From Bacteroidales bacterium (GTDB taxonomy: Bacteria > Bacteroidota > Bacteroidia > Bacteroidales > Bacteroidaceae), in the NCBI GenBank assembly GCA_030532685.1, contig JAUNKN010000013.1:1-48817 (forward strand): 48,817 nt of DNA, read 5' to 3'. Every line of letters starts with the position of its first letter. Position 1 is the first letter of the stretch. The notes beneath the pieces were generated by a model, which saw only the letters and a program-made list of their open reading frames with translations, searched no databases and was not told the DNA's origin. Below are positions 16,510 through 25,186 of the stretch, piece after piece. The position numbers and the translations under genes are program-made.

Positions 16510-18762
16510 TTAGAACTTTAAGGTATAAGATACCGAAGGAATAATAGGGAAAAGACTCACAGACTTGAACACCAAGCGCGTTTCGGAGGAGATATTTCCG
16601 TTGGGAAGAACATGAACTTCGCTTTTCTCTTCCTTTCGGAGTAAGATGGGATTCATGCGTGAGTAAGCATTGTAGAAACTAATGTTCCATATGCTCGTAC
16701 GTTTACTCTTCTTGTGAGGGCGATAGAAGTTGAACCCTACATCCAAGCGGTGGTAGGCTGGGAGTCGGAAGTTGTTCTTTTGGTTGATGTAATCCAGCGA
16801 GGACCGATTGTCGTAGTCGTTGGTCACAGGAGCATCTGGGTTCGTTGTGTGGGAGCGTTCATACTGTTCGAGAGCAAGTGTTGTACGACTGCCTGAGATA
16901 TACGTCCAGGCCACGTTGGCTTCGAAACGTGGAGTCGCTCTGAAACTTAATGCAATGTTGATTTTATGACGATTGTCGTATTTGGAAGGGTAGGGGCGTC
17001 CTCCATTATTTTTTTCAAATAGACGTTCGGTCCAAAGTAGCCCATAGCCAATAAATCCTGCCAATTGTCCAAAGTTCTTCTCTACTTGGAAATCTATGCC
17101 TTTGGCAGTTCCTACTCCAGAAGTCAATTTCTCACTCCACGATGCTGATGCTGATAGCAAATCGTATCCATCGCGATATTCGAGTAAATGATACATTTTT
17201 TTATACCATCCTTCTACGGAAAAATTCCAACGATTGTGCAACGTATAGTAGGCACCAATCGAATACTGATCGCTTGTGAGAGGACGCAAAGTATTGGTGA
17301 TAGGTACCCAATAGTCCGTAGGGAGAGAGATGAAAGCGTCGCTTACCTGTTGGACATATTGACTCATACGGGCATATCCAGCTTTTATACTCATATCGGG
17401 TAATAAGCGAGCATTGGCTGACCAACGAGGCTCAAATTCAAAGTAGTTGATGCCTTGTACGATGAAGTCAGACATTCGCACACCAGCATTGATTTGTAGC
17501 CAAGACAAAGGTCGGATTTCTCCATCGGCATAGATAGAGAGGTCTTGGGCATTGAGCGATTCGTTGCGATAGGGAGATTTTTGTCGAGGAGGATTGCTAC
17601 GCTCTTTAACTTTCTCTGGGCTAAAATGATGGTAGACATAATCCAGCCCCAAGCGCACCTTAGCATCCTTGTGTCCAGTCCATAACCATTGTGAACGCAA
17701 ACTATAATCTTGTATTCCATTGGCTACCTCGTGAAACAAGGTTGTTCGCTCGTAGTCACTTTGACCAGTTTCTCCTAGTTGGTTTTCTTCATCGGTGCTA
17801 ATGAGTGAACCATAACGAGTAAATGAGCTTGTTAGGCTATGTAACCATTGCTTTCCTATGGGGATTTGCCATTTGAGCGAGGCCAATAGATTGCCCCAAT
17901 TCATCACCCCTTCTATTTTGTTGCGGTAGGCATTGGAGCCTGTTAAGTGCCGAGGATTCCAATACTCAGACTCCATGGTGAGTCGATCGTTGCCATAGTA
18001 GCCAGTAAAGGCTAAGGTACCGAAGCGATCAAAGCGGTGGTTGAGCTGAACATTGATGTCGGTAAAGGCATAGGAGAATCCATTTTTTACTCCTTCCTCC
18101 TTGGTGGATGCGTTTTCCAAAGCCATAAGAGGTGTCAGTAGCAAATCGAACCAAGAGCGTCTCACTGCAATATTGAAAGAGCTCCGATTTTTCACGATGG
18201 GCCCACTGAACGCTAAGTTGGCAGCGGTGAGTCCTATATTGAAACTTCCATGGTATTTCTGCACATCTCCGGGCTTCGTGATAATGTCTACAACACTCGA
18301 AAGCCGTCCACCATATCGGGCAGGAAATGAACTCTTATAAAAAGCTACATCCCGTACAGCTTCGATATTGTAAGCCGAAAAAAGGCCGCCGAAGTGGTTC
18401 ATCTGATAAATGGGATTTCCGTCGATAAGGAAAAGATTCTGGTCGTCATTTCCTCCACGTACCATCATTCCTGCAAAACCCTCCAAGCCAGGAGATACTC
18501 CCGGTTGCATTTGTAGTGCTTTGATGATATCGGCTTCGCCAAAGAGTGTAGGGATACTCTTGATTTGTTCGGGGCGCAAATAGTTCAGCCCCATTGCCGC
18601 TGATTCAACTTTATTTTGGCGAGCCCCTACAACGAGGGCACTGCTCAGTTGATGGTCGGGCCGCTCTGTTGTATCGGCACGTTGTACGAGCAAGGAATCG
18701 TTCTGCTGTGCAAAAGTGGGTAGAACAATACCACAGGACAGAAGGAGTAAGAGATGCTTCAT
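16510..18762 (-). CDS. TonB-dependent outer-membrane receptor
   Basis: 750-residue receptor with signal peptide 1-18 (cut after TFA). The plug domain runs from about residue 40 to 170: IIKALQMQPGVSPGLEGFAGMMVRGG, NLFLIDGNPIY, VRDVAFYKSSFPARYGGRLSSVVDI. The following 580 residues are the 22-strand barrel, ending in VSYTLKF with terminal aromatic F. Only about 25 residues separate the signal peptide from the plug, so the carboxypeptidase-like N-terminal domain found in many Bacteroidetes receptors is absent. It is too short for a SusC protein (usually about 1,000 residues) and no SusD partner is present; the partner is the DUF4249 lipoprotein. Substrate unknown. Confidence 0.92.
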   Translation of the reverse strand: MKHLLLLLSCGIVLPTFAQQNDSLLVQRADTTERPDHQLSSALVVGARQNKVESAAMGLNYLRPEQIKSIPTLFGEADIIKALQMQPGVSPGLEGFAGMMVRGGNDDQNLFLIDGNPIYQMNHFGGLFSAYNIEAVRDVAFYKSSFPARYGGRLSSVVDIITKPGDVQKYHGSFNIGLTAANLAFSGPIVKNRSSFNIAVRRSWFDLLLTPLMALENASTKEEGVKNGFSYAFTDINVQLNHRFDRFGTLAFTGYYGNDRLTMESEYWNPRHLTGSNAYRNKIEGVMNWGNLLASLKWQIPIGKQWLHSLTSSFTRYGSLISTDEENQLGETGQSDYERTTLFHEVANGIQDYSLRSQWLWTGHKDAKVRLGLDYVYHHFSPEKVKERSNPPRQKSPYRNESLNAQDLSIYADGEIRPLSWLQINAGVRMSDFIVQGINYFEFEPRWSANARLLPDMSIKAGYARMSQYVQQVSDAFISLPTDYWVPITNTLRPLTSDQYSIGAYYTLHNRWNFSVEGWYKKMYHLLEYRDGYDLLSASASWSEKLTSGVGTAKGIDFQVEKNFGQLAGFIGYGLLWTERLFEKNNGGRPYPSKYDNRHKINIALSFRATPRFEANVAWTYISGSRTTLALEQYERSHTTNPDAPVTNDYDNRSSLDYINQKNNFRLPAYHRLDVGFNFYRPHKKSKRTSIWNISFYNAYSRMNPILLRKEEKSEVHVLPNGNISSETRLVFKSVSLFPIIPSVSYTLKF

Positions 18763-18792
18763 AAGATATGATGAGAAGGCTTTGGAGAGTGT

Positions 18793-19242
18793 TTAGATTT
18801 CTATTTTAGCAATGAGCTTTCTTAGGCTACCTTCTCCGATAATGGGAGCATGCGCATCTTCTGGGAACAGAATGTAAAATTGTCCAACTTGTGCCGTAAA
18901 ATAGGTTTCGGCCGGTAAGTCGTACAGAGCATAATCCTCTTCTGTATTGAAAGGAGATTCGCTGTCTTGCGTGATACGGTTGAGCGCAGTCCATCCACAT
19001 GTTTCACTCCCTGATAAGGGAAAATGAATGTCAATGTATCGACGATGCACCTCAAGTTTCTGTTCCTCTGCTTGTTTCAGTTTGACATCGGCTACATTGA
19101 TGTACAGCTTTTCGCCCTCGAGAACAATGCGCTCGGCGGGTACTTGGCGTAAATCGTGGTTCTTGATGTAGTCAAACAAGCGTTTGAACAAAGGGTGCAA
19201 ATTTTCGTAGCGTGCACTATCGTTTAGATTGGCTAAAATCAT
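18793..19242 (-). CDS. YhcH/YjgK/YiaL (DUF386) family protein
   Basis: 149-residue cupin-like protein. Conserved family segments are visible: EGEKLYINVADVKLKQAEEQKLEVHRRYIDIHF (about 42-74) and FYILFPEDAHAP with the C-terminal histidine. Members include the E. coli YhcH protein of the sialic-acid locus (N-acetylneuraminate anomerase activity) and EbgC; most act on sugars. The metal-site histidines H67 and H73 and a later H lie in the expected places. It is 30 bp upstream of the TonB receptor and 49 bp downstream of the transporter, so it may belong to a sugar or sugar-acid uptake unit; this is inference. Confidence 0.82.
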   Translation of the reverse strand: MILANLNDSARYENLHPLFKRLFDYIKNHDLRQVPAERIVLEGEKLYINVADVKLKQAEEQKLEVHRRYIDIHFPLSGSETCGWTALNRITQDSESPFNTEEDYALYDLPAETYFTAQVGQFYILFPEDAHAPIIGEGSLRKLIAKIEI

Positions 19243-19291
19243 AGTAAGTCGTTTAGTTAAAGAGGTGGAGAGATTACCGAAAGGAGGAAGA

Positions 19292-20227
19292 TTACGCAGA
19301 ATTGCGTTTGGCGAGTTGATAGCTGTTCCACACGTTGTGATAGATGGAATAAAAACCGCCAGCGATAGCTGACAAAGGATGAAAATAGGTATAGCCTACC
19401 CAAATCAAAAATACGGTATTCTTCTGTCCCAAGGATTGCCCCGCGGTGAGCGCATCTATGGGTGTTGTACCTAATTTCCTTCCTACGAAAAACTGCAAAC
19501 TACAAGCCAAAAATGTCACCAGAGCAATGGTGCTAATCAACACTAACGAGGCTTTGCTTTCTACAATACTTTTGGTGCTTACGGTGATAGCCAGAGTAAG
19601 GCTTATGGCCCAAAGATAGAAAGCTAAATCGCGAAAGGAGAGAATGTGTCGATGTAAATTTTTAAAGAACAAACGTACCCCTAAGGCCAAAAGAAGAGGA
19701 GCGACGAGCATAGGAAAAATGCGCGCGAGAATCGTCCATACAGCTTCCCATAAACCATGAGCATGAGCAGGGTGTACGATTGGAGCAACAAGGGGGATGA
19801 GTAATGCTGCGAGCAGATTGCTCAAGATGGTATAGCTCGTGGTTGCCTCAATGTTTCCTTTCATCTTACCAACCACAACGACTGCAGCGGTAGCTGTTGG
19901 AGTAATGAAACAGAGTATCGCAGCTTGTAGAACTGATGTCAGAAATGAAGGAGCAACGAGCGATAGTATTCCTCCTGCGAGGAACGCTCCAGCTTGTAGT
20001 CCCAAAGCTCTCCAATGCCAAGGATATAGGCGTAGCGCACGCAACTCGACTTTGCAAAAAGTGAGAAATAGCATCGCGAAGATGAGCCAAGGTTGGAGGC
20101 TCGAGATTCCTTTGATTGCCACACCCTCATAAGCAGGGCCAAAGGGTAAGGCCATCCAACCAAAATAGAGCGCGACCCCTAAGATGATGGAAAATACCAG
20201 CATCCATTTGCGTAAGAAACGAAGCAT
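19292..20227 (-). CDS. BASS/SBF-like transporter
   Basis: 311-residue integral membrane protein with about nine to ten hydrophobic segments. It resembles the bile acid:sodium symporter (SBF-like) superfamily: the TPTATAAVVVVG stretch near residues 109-120 and the GQSLGQKNTVFLIWVGYTYF segment near the C-terminus are characteristic. The start is ATG 20227 (MLRFLRKWML), 16 bp after the hemW stop; the longer frame from 20272 would overlap hemW. The substrate could be an organic anion such as a sugar acid or a keto acid. Confidence 0.75.
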   Translation of the reverse strand: MLRFLRKWMLVFSIILGVALYFGWMALPFGPAYEGVAIKGISSLQPWLIFAMLFLTFCKVELRALRLYPWHWRALGLQAGAFLAGGILSLVAPSFLTSVLQAAILCFITPTATAAVVVVGKMKGNIEATTSYTILSNLLAALLIPLVAPIVHPAHAHGLWEAVWTILARIFPMLVAPLLLALGVRLFFKNLHRHILSFRDLAFYLWAISLTLAITVSTKSIVESKASLVLISTIALVTFLACSLQFFVGRKLGTTPIDALTAGQSLGQKNTVFLIWVGYTYFHPLSAIAGGFYSIYHNVWNSYQLAKRNSA

Positions 20228-20243
20228 AGTGGTGAAAGAAAGA

Positions 20244-21371
20244 CTAATCGGCCATGAGATCGGCCATAACATAGTCGGAAACGAAAATTCCTTCGTAGGA
20301 CAAGGAGAGTCGATCCTTTTCTAAGCTGAGCCATCCTTTTTGCAGGTGAGGGCGAGCTGCTTGCAGCAAATGTTCTTGAGCAATTGCACCAAATTGCTGA
20401 GCAAACAAAGGTAGGGCCAGCCCTTCACGTGTGCGTAGACGAGTCATGATCATTTCGTTTTGCTGCTCTGTGATAGAAAGCTCCTCTAAGGTGTGTGGCA
20501 CGATGCCATCTATGCTTTCGGTGTAGCGAGCCAAGGAGTCTTGATTGTGACGGCGTGTTGTTTTTCCGTCGTAGGAGTGAGCTCCAGGCCCTAAACCGAT
20601 GTAGGGAGTTCCTGCCCAATAAGACGAGTTGTGTCGACTTTCATAATGAGGAAGGGCAAAGTTGGAGATTTCGTATTGCTCTAAACCCGCAGTGTGGCAA
20701 TGAGCAATCAGGGTGCGAAACATACGCAGGGATAGTTCCTCATCAGTTTCTTGAACAAGGCCTTGACGCAGTTGTTTATAAAGCACTGTGCCAGGTTCGT
20801 AACTGAGTGCATAGGCCGAAAGATGTTGTATGTCGAGTGCGAGTGCAGCACGAACATCCAGCTCCCATTGTTCGTGGCTTTGAGAGGGAAGTCCGTAGAT
20901 GAGGTCGATACTCACATTCTCTATTCCTGCGCGACGAATGGCCTCGACTGCTGCACGAGCTTGCTGAGCATCGTGGCGGCGATTGAGCGTGCGTAGCATG
21001 GCGTTGTCAAAACTCTGCACGCCTAAACTCACGCGGTTCACACCGAGGCTATATAGGTGGCGAGCTTTCGCCTCATCAATATCGTCGGGATTGGCTTCAA
21101 AAGTAATTTCGGCTGTGGGAGAAAGTTCATAATGCGTGCGCAATGCTTCGAAGCTTTGTTCCAACTCTTCTGCATCAAGCTGAGAGGGAGTTCCTCCTCC
21201 CCAATAGACCGAAGAAATGGGTTGTGAAGCAGGACGAGCTCGCATCTCTTCAATGAGCGTATGCATGAATGCCCCTCGCTCTTTCTTGCCTCGCGTAGTG
21301 CTGTAAAACGAACAGTAAGTACAGCGCTTTATGCAGAAAGGAACATGGATATAGAGGCCAAAATTAGACAT
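20244..21371 (-). CDS. hemW: Heme chaperone HemW (radical-SAM, coproporphyrinogen oxidase-like)
   Basis: 375-residue radical-SAM protein. The start is at ATG 21371 (MSNFGLYIHVPFC), which gives a 4-bp gap to lysA; the longer frame would overlap lysA. The Fe-S motif CX3CX2C is at C13, C17 and C20 with the family context YIHVPFC...C(T)YCSF. HemW differs from true HemN by its short N-terminus and has been shown to carry heme to target proteins in other bacteria. The GGGTPS SAM-binding motif is near residues 58-63. No other heme genes are nearby, so the earlier name HemN is less likely. Confidence 0.9.
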   Translation of the reverse strand: MSNFGLYIHVPFCIKRCTYCSFYSTTRGKKERGAFMHTLIEEMRARPASQPISSVYWGGGTPSQLDAEELEQSFEALRTHYELSPTAEITFEANPDDIDEAKARHLYSLGVNRVSLGVQSFDNAMLRTLNRRHDAQQARAAVEAIRRAGIENVSIDLIYGLPSQSHEQWELDVRAALALDIQHLSAYALSYEPGTVLYKQLRQGLVQETDEELSLRMFRTLIAHCHTAGLEQYEISNFALPHYESRHNSSYWAGTPYIGLGPGAHSYDGKTTRRHNQDSLARYTESIDGIVPHTLEELSITEQQNEMIMTRLRTREGLALPLFAQQFGAIAQEHLLQAARPHLQKGWLSLEKDRLSLSYEGIFVSDYVMADLMAD

Positions 21372-21375
21372 GGCT

Positions 21376-22515
21376 TTAGTCGGTGATGCTATGAGGAAGA
21401 GTGCGACAGTTGTATTGTGAGGCCATGATTTCTCCATAGGCTCCTGCCGAACGGAAAGCGAGAAGATCTCCTCGACGAGCCTCGGGGAGACGATAGTCCG
21501 TATGGAACACATCGCTCGATTCGCAAATGGGGCCTACGATGTCGTAGGTGTGGAGTTTGCCTTGAGGATGCGTCAAATTTTCGGTTTGATGATAACTGCC
21601 GTACATGGCAGGACGCACGAGGTCGGTCATTCCTGCATCGACGATGACAAAGCTCTTTTCATGCCCTTGCTTAACGTAGAGAACGCGTGTGATGAGGCTA
21701 CCGCATTGAGCCACGACACTGCGTCCAAGCTCAAAGTGCAATTCTTGATGCCCTCGTAGACGAAGATGCTGGCGAAATGTAGAGAAGTAAGCAGAGAAGT
21801 CTGGGATTTCGTGTGTATCGGGTGCTTGATAATCTATGCCCAAACCACCTCCCACATTGATGGTGCGAGTGAAGATGCCTTCATGTTCGAGTTGCTCTTG
21901 AAGCTCGTTGATACGTTCGCCCAACTCTGCAAAAGGTTGCATTTCCGTGATTTGACTACCGATGTGGAAGTGCAATCCCACGTATTCAACGTGCGAGAGT
22001 TGTTCGCAGCGCCGTATGGCAGGAAGCATATCGCTCATCGCTAAGCCAAACTTATTTTCGGCTAGGCCCGTAGTGATTTTGGCGTGAGTGTGAGCATCTA
22101 CGTTGGGGTTGATGCGAAAAGCTACCTTGGCAGCGGTTTTGAGTCGTGTGGCAATTTCGTTGATTACCTCCAATTCGGGCATACTTTCCACATTGAAGCA
22201 AGCAATTCCGAGCGAGAGTGCCAGTTCTATTTCCCAATCGGCTTTTCCCACACCTGCAAAAACGATGCGATGAGCAGGAAAACCATGCTCGTGGGCTGCC
22301 TTTACCTCGCCACCGCTCACACAATCGGCGCCCAGACCTGCGGCAGCTATTTCTCGTAGCACAGTGGGGTTGGCACAAGCTTTCACGGCATAGTGCACGT
22401 GATAGTGTGGGGTAGCGGAAATGCACTCGTTGATATGCGTAAGGGTGCGACGCAGAAGGGGGAGATTGTAGTAGTAAAAAGGAGTTTTCTCTTGAGAAAA
22501 ACGTTGAATATCCAT
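21376..22515 (-). CDS. lysA: Diaminopimelate decarboxylase
   Basis: PLP enzyme that decarboxylates meso-diaminopimelate to L-lysine, the last step of lysine synthesis. 379 residues from ATG 22515. PLP-binding lysine is K45 in HYAVKACANP. HFHIGSQ is present near residues 196-202. The C-terminal catalytic CESSDVF motif is also present. lysC, which makes aspartyl phosphate at the head of the pathway, lies immediately upstream on the same strand, with a 73-bp gap holding a strong hairpin (22534-22569) 18 bases before this start. Confidence 0.95.
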   Translation of the reverse strand: MDIQRFSQEKTPFYYYNLPLLRRTLTHINECISATPHYHVHYAVKACANPTVLREIAAAGLGADCVSGGEVKAAHEHGFPAHRIVFAGVGKADWEIELALSLGIACFNVESMPELEVINEIATRLKTAAKVAFRINPNVDAHTHAKITTGLAENKFGLAMSDMLPAIRRCEQLSHVEYVGLHFHIGSQITEMQPFAELGERINELQEQLEHEGIFTRTINVGGGLGIDYQAPDTHEIPDFSAYFSTFRQHLRLRGHQELHFELGRSVVAQCGSLITRVLYVKQGHEKSFVIVDAGMTDLVRPAMYGSYHQTENLTHPQGKLHTYDIVGPICESSDVFHTDYRLPEARRGDLLAFRSAGAYGEIMASQYNCRTLPHSITD

Positions 22516-22533
22516 ATCGTGTAGATGCAAAAG

Positions 22534-22569
22534 AAACCAATGCGTACCCCATAGGGCGCGCATTGGTTT
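22534..22569 (-). promoter_or_regulatory. Hairpin between lysC and lysA (possible attenuator)
   Basis: On the - strand AAACCAATGCG and CGCATTGGTTT pair over 11 bp, with extra pairing CCC/GGG inside the 14-base loop, followed by CTTTTGC. It sits between lysC and lysA, ending 18 bases before the lysA ATG. It could lower lysA transcription relative to lysC, or mark a processing site. No leader peptide or riboswitch was recognised. Confidence 0.55.
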
Positions 22570-22588
22570 TCATTGTATTAGTTGAGCG

Positions 22589-23908
22589 TTACTGTTCAAA
22601 AAGTTTGGTTTGTAGGGCTTGCAGAGCTCGCTGTTTGTCTTCCATCTTAACGAGGAAAGAAATGTTGTGGTCTGAGCCTCCATAGCTAATCATGCGCACG
22701 GGAACATCGTGTAGCGCTTCGACTGCTAAGCTTTCAAAACCTTGGTTGCTCCAACGCAAATCGCCAACGACGCAAATGATGCACATGTTTTCGTCGACAA
22801 CGACCGTTCCCACCTCTTTCAGTTCGTCGACGATGGCGGCCAAGTGACTCGTGTTGTCGATGCTCAACGACACACCCACTTCGCTGGTGGTGATCATGTC
22901 GATACTCGTTTTGTATTTATCGAACACATTGAACACCTTGCACATAAAGCCTGGAGCCAGCAACATACGAGAGCTCACAATCTTGATGGCCGTGATGTCG
23001 TCCTTCGCGGCTACAGCTTTGATCACACCTTCTTGTTGATCATTGTTGATGGTAGTACCTGCGGCCGTAGGTTCCATCGTGTTTTTCAACAGCACGGGAA
23101 CGCCTGCATATCGGGCGGGTTGTACGCAAGTGGGGTGCAAAATCTTAGCTCCGAAGTAGGCCAATTCGGCTGCCTCTTCAAAGTTGAGCTGACGCACAGG
23201 ATGGGTGTTGGGCACGAAACGAGGGTCATTGTTATGCATACCATCGATGTCGGTCCATATTTGAATTTCATCGGCACGAATAGCTGCTCCGATGAGCGAA
23301 GCAGTATAGTCCGAACCACCACGCTGCAAGTTGTCTACCTGTCCATCGGCATTGCGACAAATGAAGCCTTGTGTGATGTAGATATCATAGTTGGGATGAG
23401 CCTTCAGCAGTTCGCCTAAACGTTCGCGTATGTAGGCCAAGTCGGGCTCGCCATTGCGATCCAAACGCATATACTCGAGTGCAGGGAGCAGCACCGCCTT
23501 GATACCAATCTCTTTCAGATAGTTTGTCACCATATTGGTGCTCATGATTTCGCCTTTGGCCAGAATTGCTTTTTCATCGGCGTCGGAGAAATCGCGATTG
23601 CGAAACTCGTGGAGCTGAAGGAAAATCTCGTCGAGCAGACGGCGTGTTTTTTCCTCCACTTCGGAAGAGGCATAAAGGTTGGGGAGGTGCGCGTAGTAGG
23701 TGGAGCGAAGAGCATCGACCATATTGCTGGCTCCCTCGGGATTACCCTTGCGGAAGTAGTCTGCGATTTCGACAAGACTATTGGTCGTACCGCTCATGGC
23801 AGAGAGTACGATAATCTTTTGTTCGCCATCGCTGGTGATGAGTTGGCACACTTCCTTCATTCTTTCGGGCGTGCCCACAGAGGTTCCGCCAAATTTGTAC
23901 ACTTTCAT
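22589..23908 (-). CDS. lysC: Aspartate kinase
   Basis: Phosphorylates aspartate, the first step to lysine, diaminopimelate, threonine and methionine. 439 residues with the N-terminal KFGGTSVG (5-12) and the RGGSDYTASLIGAA motif near 205-218. The last about 130 residues form the ACT-type regulatory domains that bind the feedback inhibitor (TSEVGVSLSIDNTS near 340-354). It is monofunctional: no homoserine dehydrogenase domain follows. It starts 26 bp after ftsE on the same strand. Confidence 0.95.
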   Translation of the reverse strand: MKVYKFGGTSVGTPERMKEVCQLITSDGEQKIIVLSAMSGTTNSLVEIADYFRKGNPEGASNMVDALRSTYYAHLPNLYASSEVEEKTRRLLDEIFLQLHEFRNRDFSDADEKAILAKGEIMSTNMVTNYLKEIGIKAVLLPALEYMRLDRNGEPDLAYIRERLGELLKAHPNYDIYITQGFICRNADGQVDNLQRGGSDYTASLIGAAIRADEIQIWTDIDGMHNNDPRFVPNTHPVRQLNFEEAAELAYFGAKILHPTCVQPARYAGVPVLLKNTMEPTAAGTTINNDQQEGVIKAVAAKDDITAIKIVSSRMLLAPGFMCKVFNVFDKYKTSIDMITTSEVGVSLSIDNTSHLAAIVDELKEVGTVVVDENMCIICVVGDLRWSNQGFESLAVEALHDVPVRMISYGGSDHNISFLVKMEDKQRALQALQTKLFEQ

Positions 23909-23934
23909 CTTTATGTCTTTTAGAGGTTTCTGTC

Positions 23935-24642
23935 TTAATCTTCGTCTTCTTCGGTGCTATAATCCGTTTGGATAAACTCTTGACTGGCTTCGCGCAATGT
24001 TCCTTCGTGACAGCGATACACGACGCCAGGATAGTTGCGAAGGTAGCTCAGATTGTGAGTCACCATGACTACGGCCGTGCCTTGATCGGTGAGGGAACGG
24101 AGCAGTTGCATGATGCGATCGCTGGTTTCGTGGTCCAAATTGCCAGTGGGCTCGTCGGCCAAAATAATTTGAGGACGATTGAGCAATGCACGTGCTATGG
24201 CAATGCGTTGCTGCTCGCCTCCAGAGAGCTCGTGAGGAAAACTAAATTTCTTGTCGAGCATTTCGACCTGTTCGAGGACCTCGTCGATGCGTTGTTGGCG
24301 CTCTTCTTTGTCCTTCCAGTCGGTGGCTCTCAGCACAAAATCGAGATTTTTCTCTACAGTCATGTGTGGGAGTAGGGCGAAGTCTTGGAACACCATGCCC
24401 ATTTGTCGACGTAAGGCGGGGATGTGCTTCGTACGCAGGCGTGTGAGGTCTTGCTCCAATACGATGGCTTTATCTCCCTCAAAGTATTGCTCGGCATAAA
24501 TCGTCTTGAGCAGCGAGCTCTTTCCGCTCCCTACACGGCCTATGATATAGACAAACTCACCCTGACTGAGCGTGAAGTACACTTTGCTAAGAATAGTACG
24601 CTCTTGGATGATGATATTGAGGTTTTGAAAATCGATGAGCAT
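23935..24642 (-). CDS. ftsE: FtsE-like ABC transporter ATP-binding protein
   Basis: 235-residue ATPase from ATG 24642 (MLIDFQNLNI). P-loop GRVGSGKSS at 35-43, signature LSGGEQQRIAIARALL, Walker B IILADEPTGNLD, and H-loop VMVTHN are all present. The length and the GNLD Walker B context fit FtsE, the partner of FtsX, which activates peptidoglycan hydrolases at the septum. No ftsX is adjacent, so the related lipoprotein-export ATPases (LolD/MacB type) remain possible. The C-terminus ends in the acidic TEEDED. It is the first gene of the long lysC-lysA-hemW group. Confidence 0.75.
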   Translation of the reverse strand: MLIDFQNLNIIIQERTILSKVYFTLSQGEFVYIIGRVGSGKSSLLKTIYAEQYFEGDKAIVLEQDLTRLRTKHIPALRRQMGMVFQDFALLPHMTVEKNLDFVLRATDWKDKEERQQRIDEVLEQVEMLDKKFSFPHELSGGEQQRIAIARALLNRPQIILADEPTGNLDHETSDRIMQLLRSLTDQGTAVVMVTHNLSYLRNYPGVVYRCHEGTLREASQEFIQTDYSTEEDED

Positions 24643-24753
24643 AAAACGATGACGCTTTGAGAGGTAAAACCAACGATGGATGACAATTCGTTCAGAATTC
24701 TCCTTCACAAGGAAACACGGAGAAGGGAAACGAGCTATCAACTCGTATGAGTG

Positions 24754-24761
24754 CAAAGTTA
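24754..24761 (-). promoter_or_regulatory. -7 box of the ftsE-lysC-lysA-hemW group
   Basis: TAACTTTG on the - strand is an exact TAnnTTTG match, 111 bases upstream of the ftsE ATG. No clear TTG at -33. Confidence 0.6.
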
Positions 24762-24824
24762 CCGTTTTCTCGTGAAATCTTCTGCTTTAAGCTTCGTTTT
24801 TATAGAGGAGACCATCGTTTTTCT

Positions 24825-24907
24825 ACGTGCGTTGCAAAAAATCCTACGTGGGAAGGAAAAAATCCTGCGTCCCACGTAGATTTTTTTCCTTCCCACGTAG
24901 GATTTCC
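24825..24907. repeat. 21-bp repeat cluster, copy 3, with long inverted repeat
   Basis: Two units in one direction (24825-24845 and 24846-24866) are followed by units in the opposite direction (24857-24877 partly overlapping, then 24878-24898, and a fragment to 24907). The arms 24843-24864 and 24879-24901 (CCTACGTGGGAAGG... and its complement) pair over 22 bp with a single extra T, around a 14-base loop. It lies in the non-coding gap between the ftsE promoter and the glyA terminator. Confidence 0.92.
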
Positions 24908-25077
24908 CCTCTCAGAATTTTTTGTTGAAGTCTGCCTCTCTTAGATATAATTGAGCAGATAAGGAGTTTCGGGAATGGTGTGCTATTCTGAAAAAAGCCT
25001 ATGCTGGTAAGAAGCGATGAATACAAAGTTCTCTTTGTTAAGACTGAAAGGGATGGGGCGAGCCATTCATAAAAAGA

Positions 25078-25147
25078 GCCCGCTATCTTGATATCCTCAC
25101 AGCTATATCGGTAGAAGAGATAGGGAGTGAACATCAAGATAGCGGGC
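25078..25147 (-). terminator. glyA terminator with long loop
   Basis: GCCCGCTATCTTGAT (25078-25092) and ATCAAGATAGCGGGC (25133-25147) are exact inverted copies. On the - strand the stem is followed by TCTTTTTATG. The loop is 40 bases, unusually long, and can fold a small hairpin itself (CTATAT...). Confidence 0.8.
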
Positions 25148-25186
25148 TTTTCCATCAACAGGTGGAAAATGAGAGAGTGTGAAGCC

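Larger units (their letters stand above)
24643..25186. other. Intergenic region between ftsE and glyA
   Basis: 544 bp without a supported gene. From left to right it holds the ftsE leader and -7 box (24754-24761, - strand), the 21-bp repeat cluster in inverted arrangement (24825-24907), 160 bp with nothing recognisable, and the glyA terminator (25078-25147). Open frames here overlap the repeats and are not credible. Confidence 0.7.

Noticed and set aside
20272-20272. Longer starts for the transporter, hemW, lysA, ftsE, glyA, pyrB, ispE and glgP
   Set aside because: Each longer frame overlaps the upstream gene, a terminator or a promoter and adds unconserved residues, so the shorter ATG starts were used.
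23909-24700. Lysine riboswitch upstream of lysC
   Set aside because: The gap between ftsE and lysC is 26 bp, too short for the aptamer, and no conserved core was seen upstream of ftsE.
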